In this document: positions 47,233 to 58,112 of the stretch, piece after piece
Layout: each line of letters starts with the position of its first letter
How positions within the stretch are numbered: the first letter of the stretch is position 1
From: Peromyscus leucopus
Taxonomy: Eukaryota > Chordata > Mammalia > Rodentia > Cricetidae
Length of the DNA stretch: 64,000 bases
Direction of reading: 5' to 3'
Assembly (NCBI RefSeq): GCF_004664715.2
Contig: NC_051069.1
Coordinates: 77,770,647 to 77,834,646 of the forward strand
Position numbers and translations under genes: made by a program
Notes under the pieces: generated by a model
The model's input: the letters and a program-made list of their open reading frames with translations, nothing else
The model's database searches: none
Told to the model about the DNA's origin: nothing

Positions 47233-50200
47233 AACAATCACTGGTCATTAATATCCCTTAATATCAATGGATTCAATTTACCTATAAAAAGACACAGGCC
47301 AGAATGGATACCAAATCAGTATCCATCTTTCTGCTGAATACAAGTAACATATTTCATCTTCAAAGACAGACACTACCTCAGCGTAAAAGTCTGGTAAAAG
47401 ACTTTCCAATCAAATGGATTTAAGAAGCAAGCTGGTGTAGCTATCCTAATATCTAAGAAAATACACTTCAAACTAAAATCAATCCAAAGAGGTCAGGAAA
47501 AACATTACATACTCATCACAGGAAAGATCCACCAACATGAAGTTTCAATTCTGAACATTTATGCCCCAAATTACAAGGGCACCCACATTTGTAAAAGAAA
47601 CAACACTAAAGTTTAAATCACACATCAAAACCCACACATTAATAGTTGCAGATTTCAACACCCCACTTTCACCACTGGACAGATCTGCCAGACAGAAATT
47701 TAACAGAGAAATAAGGGAACTAATAGATACAATGACTCAAATAGACTTAATCGACATCTAGAGAACATTCCACCCTAATACAAAAGAATATAGCTTCTTC
47801 TCAGCACCCTAAAAAACCATCTCTAATATCAACCACATACTCTGAAACAAAGCAAATCTCAACAGATACAAAAAAATTGAATAACTTCCTATATTCTATA
47901 GGACCACCATGGCTTAAGAATAGATTTTAACAACAAAAATTACAGAAAGGCTACAATCTCATGGAAACTGAATAATGCCAACTGAATCACCAATTGGTCA
48001 AGGAAGAAATAAGAAAGTAAAGACTTCCTAGAATTCAATGAATATGAATGTACAACATACCCAAATTTATGGGATACTATGAAAGCAGTGCTAAGAGAAA
48101 AATTCATAGCAGTAAATGCCCACAAAAAAGTTGGAGAAATATTACACTAGTGACTTCACAGCACACCTGAAAGCTCTAGAATAAGAAGAAGTAAACTCAT
48201 TCAGGAGGAATAGACATTTGAGGGTTGAAATCCACAAAAATAGAAACAAAGAGAATAATATAAAGAATCAATGAAACAGAGTTGGTTCTTTGAGAAAATC
48301 AACAAGATAGACAATCCCTTATCCAAACTAACCAAAAGGTACAGAGAGAATGTCCAAATAAACAAAATCAGAAATGAAAAGGGAGACATAACAACAGACA
48401 ATGAGGAAATTCTGAGAATCATCAGGTCATACTTCAAAACCTGACTTCACAAAATTAGAAAATCTAAAAGAAATGGATAATTTTCTGGTACCACATACCA
48501 AAGTTGAATCAAGACCAGATAAACAAATTAAATAGACCAATAATACCTAAGGAAATAGAAACAGTCATTAAAAGTCTCCCAACCAAAAAAAGGCCAGGAC
48601 CAGATGACTTCAAAGCAGAATTCTACCAGCTATTCAAAGAAGAGCTAATACCGATACTCTTCAAATTGTTCCACACAATAGAAACAGAAGGAACATTACC
48701 AACCTCCTTTTATGATTTACTCTGATTCCCTAACCACACAAAGATGCAACAAAGAAAGAGAATTACAGACCAGTCTCTCTCATGAACATTGATGCAAAAA
48801 ATATTAAATAAAATATTGGCAAACTGGATCTACAAACACATAAAAAATTATCCATGATCAAGTAGGCTTCATCCCAGAGATGCAAGGATGTTTTAACATA
48901 TGAAAATCTGTCAATGTAATACACCATATAAACAAACTGAAAGAAAAAACCCCCACATGATCATTTCATTAGATGCTGAAAAGGCCTTTGACAAGATCCA
49001 ATACCCCTTCATGATAAAGGCCTTGGAGAGATCAGTAATATAAGGAACATACCTAAACATAATAAAGACAATTTACAGCAAGCCAACAGCCAACATCAAA
49101 GTAAATGGAGAGGAACTCAAAATGATTCCACTAAACTCAGGAACAAGACAAGACTCTCCATTCTCCCCATATTTATTCAATATAGTACTTGAAGTTCTAG
49201 CTAGAGCAAAAAGACAACAAGTTGAGATAAAGGAGATACGAATTGGAAAGGAAAAAGTCAAACTTTCACTATTTGCAGATGATATGATAGTATATATAAG
49301 TGACCCCCAAAATTCTACCAGGGTACTCCTACAGATAATAAACTTCTGTAATATGGCAGGATATAAGATTAACACAAAAAAATCAGTATCCCTCCTATAT
49401 ACAAATGACAAATAGACTGAGAAAGAAATCACAGAAACATCATTCTTTACAATAGCCACAAATACCTTGGGGTAACTCTAAGCAAGTGGAAAAACTGTAT
49501 GACAAAAACTTTAAGTCTCTGAAGAAAGAAATTGAAGAGTGTATCAGAAAATGGAAAGATCTCCCATGCTCGTGGATAGGTAGGATCAACATAGTAAAAA
49601 TGGCAATCTTACCAAAAGCAATCTACAGATTCAGCGAAATCCTCATCAAAATCCCAACACAATTCTTCACAGACCTAGGAAGAACAATACTCAAGTTCAT
49701 TTGGAAAAACAGAAAACCCAGGATGGCTAAAATAATCCTGTACAATAAAGCCACCTTTGAAGCCATCACGATCCCTGACCTAAAGCTCTACTTTAGAGCT
49801 ATAGTAATTAAAACAGTTTGGTATTGCCATAAAAACTGATATGTGGAACAATGGAATCTAACTGAAGACCCTGACATTAATCCAAATACCTATGAACACC
49901 TGATTTTTGACAAAGAAGCCAAAACTGTACAATGGAAAAAAGAAAGCATCTTCAACAAATGGTGCTGGCAAACCTGGATGTGGACATGTAAAAGAATGTA
50001 AATAGATCAATATCTATCCCCATGCACAAAACTCAAGTCCAATGGATAAAAAACCTCAACATAGATCCAGTTACACTAAACCTGATAGAAGAGAAAGTAG
50101 GAAGTAGCCTTGAATGCATTGGCACAAAGAGACCACTTCTTAAACATAACACCAGCAGCACAGACATGGAGAGCAACAACTAATAAATGGGACATCCTGA

Positions 50201-51507
50201 AACTGAGAAACTTCTGTAAGGCAAAAGACACAGGAAATAAGAAAAAAATGACAGCTTACAAAATGGGAAAAGATCTTCACCAACCCTACATGTGACAGAG
50301 GACTAATCTCCAAAATATATAAAGAGCTCAAGAAACTAGACATCAAAATAATGGACAATCTTTAAAAAAAAAAATAGGCTACAGAGCTAAACAGCAAATT
50401 CTCAAAGGAAGAATCTCAAATGGCTGAAAAACATTTAAGAAATTGCTAAATATCCTTAGACATCAGGGAAATGCAAATAAAAACAACTCTGAGATACCAT
50501 CTTACACCTGTCAGAATGGCTATGATCAAAAACAATGAAGACAGAACTCTTTTTATTCTCTGAAAAATCAAAGATGACTTCCTCTTCCTTTGAGATGTGA
50601 GGAGATAAGTTTGGAGAAGTTTGGAACAGGTGTGAGTACAGGTGAATTAACCAGAGAGATGTGAGTTCCCAAGACAACATTACAAGTATTCTACTAAATA
50701 AGCTATCAGGAGACAAATTGCTCCTTAGCTTTTACTTTAGAGGTGCCTGGATGGAGTTAACAATGTCCCCTATATGCTCAGATATTTGAACACTTGGCAC
50801 CCAGTTGATGGTGCTGTTGTGGGAGGCTTAGATGGTGCGCCTTGTTGGCAGAAGTATGTCATTAGGGAAGCGATTAGAGATTAAAAGCTCAACACTTCCA
50901 GTTAACTCTCTTTGATTCATGTTTTCAGTTGAGACTGTGAGCTCTCAGCTTCTTGTTCTTGTTGTCATGCCTCCCTGCCAAGATGGGTCCCTAACCCTCT
51001 GGAACTACAAGTCAAAATAAACTCTTCCTTCTATAAAACAAACAAACAAAAACACTAAAGACAGCTTATGTTGGAGAGGATTTGGAGCAACGGGAACACT
51101 CCTTTACTGTTGGTGGGAGCGCAAATTTATACAGCCACTCTGGAAATCAGTGTGGCGGTTTCTCCAAAATTTGGGAATCAATCTTCATCAAAACCCAGCT
51201 ACACTACTCTTCGGCATATATTCAAGGAATACTCAATCATACCACAAGGACCTGTGCTCAACTATGTTTATAGCAGCATTATTTGTAATAGCCAGAACAT
51301 GGAAACAGCCTAGATACCCCTGAACTGAAAAATGGATTAAGAAAAAGTGGTACATATATACAGTGGAGTTCTACTCAGCAGAGAAAAACTATGACATCAT
51401 GAAATTTGCAGGCAAATGGATGGAACTAGAAAATATCATCCTGAGTGAGGTAACCTAGACTCAGAAGGACAAACATAGTATATACTCACTCATAAGTGGA
51501 TTCTAGA
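47233..51507 (+). pseudogene. L1-B ORF2 remnant
   Basis: Endonuclease (from NNHWSLISLNINGF), RT ([12 protein letters not shown] at about 49140 and FADDMIVY at about 49273) and C-terminus (to the TAG at 51505) are all recognisable, in short frame pieces such as 48504-48725, 49122-49415 and 49486-49839. Split by the insertion at 50543-51056. Confidence 0.88.
50543..51056 (+). mobile_element. Retroposed or interspersed segment inside L1-B ORF2
   Basis: About 510 bp that breaks ORF2 between homologues of L1-A 21157 and 21160. The ORF2 bases AAGACAG appear on both sides (50536-50542 and 51057-51063), and the right end is (AAAC)n-rich. The right half resembles a common rodent repeat (GAACACTTGGCACCCAGTTG, ending AAAATAAACTCTTCCTTCT). 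The left half is not recognised. Confidence 0.65.
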
Positions 51508-52454
51508 TGTAAAACAAAGGATAACCACACTCCAACCCACAACTCCATAGAAGTTAGCTAACAAGGAAGACCATAGAGGGACACATGGATTGCCCTAGGA
51601 AAAGGAAATAGATGAGAACTCCATGAGTAAAATGGGGATGAGGGATGGGCAATGGAGGGTAGGGGATAGGGGATGAGAACATAAGAAAATGGGATGGTTG
51701 AGCTGGAACAGGGATGGAATGGGAAAGCAATGAAAGAGAAACCATGATAGAGGGAGACATCATGGGGATAGAGAGAAATCGGGTGCTAGGGAAGTTCCCA
51801 GGAATCCCCAAGGATGACCCCAGCTTGGACTATTAGAAATAGTGGAGAGGGTGCCTGAACTGAACTGGCTTACCCCAGTGACCAGATTGGTGAATACCCC
51901 AACTGTAATCACAGAGCTTTTCTCCAGTGACTGATGGAAGCAGATGCAGAAATGCACAAGCAAACACCAGGCAGAGCTCCAGGAGTCCAGTCAAAGAGAG
52001 ATAAGAAGGATTTTATGAGCAAGTGTGTCAAGATCATGATGGGGGAACCTGCAGAGATGACCAAACCAAACTAGTGGGAACTCATGAAAGTTGGATCAAT
52101 GTCTGTGGAGCCTGCATGGGACTGGGCTAGGTCCTCTTCATGGCAAGACAGTTATGCAGCCTGATCTGTTTGGGAGGCCCCCTGCCAGGAGGATCAGAAT
52201 CCATCCCTGGTACATGAGCAGGCTTTTGGGAGCTCACTACCTATTATGGGACACCTCTAGCAGACTTAGGCAGGGGGAAGGGCTTGGACTTGCTTCTACT
52301 GGATGTTTCTTCATGGGAGGCCTTGCCTTCTTGTGGAGAGAAGTAGGGGGTTGGTTATGAGGGGAAGGCTGGGGTTGGGAGAAGGAGGGGAGAGGTGGAT
52401 CTTTGATTGGTGTATAAAATGAATGGAAAATTTTTCTTAGTTAAAAAAAGGAGT

Positions 52455-54900
52455 TGGCAATCTGCTCCAAGAGGCAAGGCATTTAGGAACCTGAGACTGA
52501 TTAAGGAGAGCTGTATTGATCTATACAGGCAGTTTCTGAAGCTGCTCAGAGGCTGGTCCCACTGACTGGTGTCCATAAACAGCCAGGTAGCAGGATGTGT
52601 CCTGGGGTTTGACAGAGCCTGGAGGTCTTGTTCCTTCTCCTTGATTCTGGCAACCCTAGGAAGGAAGAGAGGAAGTAAAGATCAGGGTAGGGAAAGCTGA
52701 TGTTATCCATTTTCCAACTGTACAGCAGATCTCCCCATGAGAAAGTGTAATGGGTCATCATTTTTATCTGTCATGTGGACCCCAATGCTTATTTTCTCAC
52801 ACCATGTGTTTCTGTGTGTCTGTGTGCTTGTGCACTTGTGATTATTATAGTCATGTGTCTTCATCACCAGCCTTTGAACTTGGGCATAAGGCATTTCATT
52901 TTCCATAACTCAGTTTCCTCAACTGACATGTGGATGTCAGAGCTCCAGATTGGCAGTGTTCTTTGAGAATCAAGAAGATGGACTGTACTGTTGAGCTCTT
53001 AGCCATGTAATCCACCTCCTTGACAGAAGTCCCTCTTCATTCACTCAACTGAGAGAAAGTTCAGCACAAAGAGACACACTTCTCGCTGGGGACACCTCCT
53101 GAGGAGCAGATACTGGAAATAACCTGAAATATACCTCTTCTCCTTAAATAACTCTGTCTTCTGCTTTCTGGTTTGTGGAATTGCCATGAGCAAGGCTAGA
53201 AAATGCCTTCCAAATGGCATTGTGGACTCCACTATCTCTACACATGCAGAACTAAAACTTGTCTTAATTAATATTAAAAGCACACATTAGTAGGTCCATA
53301 TCTAGGACTTAGAGGAAGTAACTAGGTGTTAACTGCCTAGGTAAGAAGAAGGATTCAGCCTCACCACAATCACTTCCTCTACTTACCATCCAAATTATAC
53401 CTTAAATTTTTATTTAAAAAAATGTTAGGACACCTCCCTAATGAAAAAGCTAAAAATGTTGAAATGATCACTCCCACCAGGTTTACATTCATGAGAGTCT
53501 ATCTTCCTATTTTATCTGGATACAACTGATTTAGTACCTATTAGAAAATCTTAGATAATGATTCTCATTTAATTGACTGTGACAAGCTTTTGGAGACAAC
53601 CTTGAATCCAAGGATATACAGTCTGGCTTTAATCCACATGAACAAAGGTGTTAACATCTTGGAATGAAATTTGAGAACTCAAGGAAGAGAAAAACCCATT
53701 CATATCTACAGGTCATATGTACGGGAGAAAGTATTTGGTATTCATTGTGTAGTCTCAGGATGGAAGTAGTGTGACATAATTTCACAGTTAAAGTTCTTCC
53801 CATTTTCAATATTGGAAATTTCCATGTCCATTCCCTCATTCCATGTACCCCTTTCAAAACAAGGAAAACTGTGAGTGCTGGTGAGATGAGTAACATTCCT
53901 TCTCTAGTTGAGAGTTTTAGAATCTATGAGGAGACATACTATGAGATATGTCTGTGCAATTGAACTGAAGACCTTCTGTCAGTGAAGGCAGCACCATGCC
54001 ATGGGCTGGTGTAGAAGACTGAGCAAAAAGGGGTAAAACTGAAATCAAATGAGCACAAGCATTCATCGATCAGTGCTTCCCAATTACACATGCAATATAA
54101 CCTGATGATGCATCCTCCCATGACCATGATGGATTGATTATATGTCCTCTGAACCTGAGAAAAAAGCCACCTTAGTTGCTTTTGTTGGAACAAGAAGAAA
54201 AGTTACTAATACAGTCATTTGTAGTTTTAAATTTCTTGTCAGTTGCTCTCCTGAGGTGGCTTACAATTGCTTGTGAAAACAAGATGGGAACTATTGGCTA
54301 AGTCTTCATTTTGCAGATCAAAATCAAGGAGGCAAGTATGTTTAATTGACATCCTTGATGAACCTATGGAAATAACCAAGCCCAACCTACTGAACTCTTT
54401 CTTACACCAAGACATGCCCTTTGGTAATGATTCACAATCACAGAAAACTCACCTGAAATGGGAATGTGGCCAAAAACTAGAAGGCACAGCCTTTCTGTTT
54501 TATAATCATAGTCCAAACCAGAGTGATTAGTTTGAATTAACAGTCCCAGACTCACTGAATTAATCTTTAGCCATCAGAGTTTTGTCCAGGAATGCCTAAA
54601 CTAATTTATATCTCATAGAACACATAACATCAACAATTTATATCTTGTTGGGTATTTGCCATTTTCAATTTAGAAACTTGTCCTAATATTTAACTGTCAA
54701 ATTGTTTATGACTATCCCAGCACTGGGGTTATTCAGTGTGTCCATGGAATATCACTGGTTAAGTTGTTAAGAGTAAAAAAATACATCAGACAAGATCTTC
54801 GATGTATTAATTTTATATATACACAAAAACTCTCTTGGATATTTTGAAAGTTGCACACTTTTTTGTAAGCTTATTGAGGAAGAATTTGTCAAGTAGTCTA
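52455..54900. other. Mostly unannotated; one candidate exon
   Basis: No SINE or L1 recognised. Minus-strand frames of 60-80 codons occur at 52703-52906, 53041-53283 and 53939-54193 without recognisable domains. See the finding at 52460-52655 for the only piece with a good splice acceptor. Confidence 0.35.
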
Positions 54901-54904
54901 AATT

Positions 54905-54975
54905 GGCCTTGAACTTTTCCTGCCTAACCCCCCAGATTGCAGGGATTATAGGCATGGGCCACATGCCTATGAGGA
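54905..54975 (-). repeat. B1 fragment, reverse orientation
   Basis: CTTGAACTTTTCCTGCC ... GGGATTATAGGCATGGGCC. Only the middle of a B1 remains. Confidence 0.65.
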
Positions 54976-55414
54976 AATTATATTTTATCAACTTTTTATA
55001 CTTTGCTGTGCCCAGTCTAGCCTGCCTACAGGAAGAGTATTGATGAGGAAAGGACATAAACCAGCAAGAGGCATTACTAGAAGGAAACAGCAGGCCAAAT
55101 GACAAGTAAGCAAATAAAAGGTAGTCCATGTTGGTCTAGACCACATAGCTTAAATCTGCTTATTGGAACCCACAACTGTGACAGAGTTTAAATTACATTC
55201 AACCTGGTTTGATCTTAAGGGTTGTGACCATTCTCCAAAGCTGGAATTCTTAGCTTTGGGAGCCTAAACTCAGGAAGGACATGTTTGTAATCTCCACACT
55301 GGAGAAGCTGACTTAGAAGGATTGAGAGTTTTTGGCCAGCTTATGCTGAGTTGCAGGTCAGCCTGAGCTACATAGTGAGATCATATATAAAACGAACAAC
55401 AAAAACAACCCAAT

Positions 55415-55415
55415 A

Positions 55416-55466
<51 letters not shown>
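55415..55466. repeat. (CA)n microsatellite
   Basis: About 25 CA units following a diverged B1-like segment (about 55260-55390, GTCAGCCTGAGCTACATAG). Confidence 0.95.
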
Positions 55467-55467
<1 letters not shown>

Positions 55468-55603
55468 AAAACAAAACAAATACTATTTGCAAGGTATTTC
55501 TCTGATGTGATATTCTCTAGTTAAAACACAAATATTTTGGAAGAGGGAACACATAAAGCCTTTTTAGTTGTGTACATGTTGCTATAAACAAATTACTAGT
55601 CTT

Positions 55604-56008
55604 ATAGTTAGGGTTTATATTGCAGTAATGAAGCAACATGACCAAAAACAACTTGGAGAAGAAAGGGTTTATTTTGCACCAGTTCCTACAGTTCATCATC
55701 AAAAGCAGTGAGGGCAGGAACTCACACAGGACAGGAACCTGGAGCCAGGAGTTAATGCAGAGACCATGGAGGGGTGCTTCTTATTGGCCTGCTTCTCATG
55801 GCTTGCTCATCCTTCTTTCTTACAGAACCCAAGACCAACTGCCAAGGTATGGCACCACCCACAATGGGCTGGGCTCTCCTCAACCAATCACTAATTAAGA
55901 AAATGCCCCAGAGCTTGACCTTATGGAAGCATTCTCTCAATTGAGGTTTCTATTTCTCACATAGCTCTAGCTTGTGTCAAGTTGACAAACTAAGCCAACA
56001 CATATAGG
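55604..56008 (+). repeat. Rodent medium-copy repeat (hAT-like, family uncertain)
   Basis: Starts TAGTTAGGGTTTATATTGC and ends GTGTCAAGTTGACAAACTAAG. Contains GGCACCACCCACAATGGGC. A minus-strand partial copy of the same family is at 57641-57860. Confidence 0.65.
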
Positions 56009-56283
56009 CTTTTCTGCCAGTACGTTTGGGATGACAGAGAGAATGCCCTGGCAAGCACTGCCTTGGTGGGACTAGGATTGTAAAAGAGATTCAGGAATAA
56101 AACAGGGTCCTGGATCTTACCAGGTCTTAACAGGTGACAAAGACACTGTCCTTAGATCCATGTCCTGGAAGAAGCTCTCCAACTAGGTTCTGGGGGTGGG
56201 GGGCATTCTGGCCATTGGCTAACACTTATCTGCCTCCAGCTACTGAAAGCCAGCATTCATACCAAGTACCTTGGGCCTATAAA

Positions 56284-56665
56284 TGTAACACAAACCTTAA
56301 AAGGTTTTATAATTTAAAAAAAAAAACAGAGCCAGATATTGGGGTAAAAGTTGAAAGATCAAAGAAGCAGAACAGCCAGCCACTAGCTTACCTCTATAAA
56401 GTCCTCAGCCTCAAGAGAGCGAGTTTATGTTTCCTCAAGCCTTACTTTCTCGAATTAAAGGCATGTGTCACCATTGCCTGGTTCTGTTTCTCTCATGCAG
56501 CCCAGTGTGGCCTTGAATTCATAGAGATCAAGACAGATCCCTGCTTCCCGAGTGATAGGATTAAAGGTGTGTGCCACCACTGCCTGAACACTGTCTAATT
56601 TAGTGGCTGGCTCTGTCCTCTGACCCCCAGGTAAGCTTTATTGGGGTACACTATATATTACCACA
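56284..56665 (-). mobile_element. Solo LTR (minus) with perfect 6-bp TSD
   Basis: Read on the minus strand it starts TGTGGTAATATATAGTGTAC (at 56665) and ends GGTTTGTGTTACA (at 56284). TATAAA flanks it at 56278-56283 and 56666-56671. Contains two reversed B1-like blocks (ATTAAAGGCATGTGTCACC and ATTAAAGGTGTGTGCCACC). Same superfamily as the LTR at 35955. Confidence 0.87.
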
Positions 56666-56671
56666 TATAAA

Positions 56672-56960
56672 CAGAGGATAAATAAAGGGTTATTTCAATA
56701 GAGATGAGACTCTGAAGTGTCTGAACAGCCCTTCCTAGGCTGCCAACCCATCATAGTCCGAGAACATCTCCTTCCCAGGGACTGTGCTATGTGCAAGGTC
56801 CCTTGGCCTGGGATGCACTTTTCCAAATTGTGGCCTCATTTTCTGTGTATCTCAGTTCCACTCTCAATGCTTCCAGTAACTTATACCTGAAGAAGCCTCT
56901 GGCAAGGCAGAGTTGTGGTTTCTGACCTTGATGGTACCACAAACCTTTGGGACCTTGCTA
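56672..56960. other. Unannotated sequence
   Basis: No feature recognised. Confidence 0.35.
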
Positions 56961-56981
56961 TCTCAAAGTGGAAAGACAGGT

Positions 56982-57018
56982 GTCAGTACAGCCGAGTGGT
57001 CTAAGGCACCAGACTCAA
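56982..57018 (+). repeat. Retroposed 5' half of tRNA-Leu (CAA-type)
   Basis: 37 bases agree with the 5' half of a mammalian tRNA-Leu(CAA), acceptor strand to anticodon, at all but about four positions. They include the A-box core GCCGAGTGGTCTAAGG and CCAGACTCAA. No 3' half follows. The 15-bp repeat CTCAAAGTGGAAAGA stands directly on both sides (56962-56976 and 57014-57028), with the anticodon-loop bases shared with the right repeat. Not a functional tRNA gene. Confidence 0.75.
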
Positions 57019-57364
57019 AGTGGAAAGAGCCCTTGGAAAATTACTTTTCTCTCTTCATCAAGTTTCCTCAACTCTGTACTGATTCAGGCTTGGTCAGGTT
57101 TCTCCACTCTCATCTCTCAGCCCCACTCTCCACCATTTCCTCTTGATGTCATTCATATATTCTTTGACACAAGTAACCTCATACCCCAACATGTGGTTCT
57201 TAGTGTACTGCATGACCTGACCTGTGCACTTACCTTCCATCCTCACTCCCCTAGTCCTACCTAGTTTGATGTCAAGCTGACCCAAGCTAAAGTCATCTGG
57301 AAGGAGTGAGTCTCAGTTGAGAATTTGCCTACACAAGGCTACAGGCTGTTGGCAAGCTTGTAGG

Positions 57365-57640
57365 ACATTTTCTTTTTCTTTTTTTTAAATTTTATTTTAT
57401 AATTTAACTTAATTTTACATATCAGCCATAGATTCCCTTGTCCTCCCCCTCCCACATCCCACCCCACCACTGCCTTCCCCCTAGCCCACCCCCCATTCCT
57501 ATCTCCTCCAGAGCAAAGACTCCCCTGGGGATTGAGTTCAACCTGGTAGATTCAGTTCAGGCAGGTCCAGTCCCCTTCTCCCAGGCTGAGCTAAGTGTCC
57601 CTGAATAAGCCCCAGGTTCCAAACAGCCAGCTCATAGTTG
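57365..57640 (-). mobile_element. 5'-truncated L1 3' UTR (minus strand)
   Basis: T-rich reversed tail followed by the reversed C-rich polypurine tract and CCAAACAGCCAGCTCATAG. Only the 3' UTR is present. Confidence 0.88.
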
Positions 57641-57860
57641 TGATTGATGGAAGAGAGCCCAGCCCATTGTGGGTGGTGCCAACCCTAGGCTGGTGATCCT
57701 GTGTTCTTTAAGAACTTAAGCTGCACAAGCCATGAGAAGCAAGGCAGTAAGCAGAACTCCTCCATGCCCTCTGCATCAGTGCTGTCCCCAGATTCCTGTA
57801 CTGAAGGTCACAGACAGACTAAGTGGAGGGTAGGAGTCCAGCATCCACAAAGATTCTGGA
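57641..57860 (-). repeat. Rodent medium-copy repeat, partial, reverse
   Basis: AGCCCAGCCCATTGTGGGTG ... CAAGCCATGAGAAGCAAGGC is the reverse complement of the middle of the repeat at 55604-56008. Confidence 0.65.
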
Positions 57861-58112
57861 CTCATGAAGGAAATGGAGTAGCCTGACATGGGCTCTCCTA
57901 TAGCAAGCTCCCTACACCCAACATCCCCTGACAACTATACAAAGCTTTGATATAGAAATTTTTCATCTTAGTGAAGCTCTGCTACCAAGTGAACTGGAGG
58001 CTCAACTGTCTGTCTGTATATCCATTTCTCTGTTTCTCCTGCCCCCAGTGATTTTAACTGCATGACACCTCTGGGTATGCAGTACTTACTGGGCAATATT
58101 GGAGACTTTTTA

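Larger units (their letters stand above)
45369..52450 (+). mobile_element. L1-B, old full-length L1 (plus strand)
   Basis: Monomeric 5' UTR (45369-46089), ORF1 remnant, ORF2 remnant, 3' UTR (51508-52440) and A-rich end. TGGCAATC at 45363-45370 and about 52457-52464 is a likely target-site duplication. Frames are broken many times, and a 0.5-kb foreign segment splits ORF2 at 50543-51056. Much older than L1-A. Confidence 0.88.

Noticed and set aside
56982..57018. Functional tRNA-Leu gene
   Set aside because: Only the 5' half is present. There is no T-arm or 3' acceptor strand, and it sits between direct repeats.
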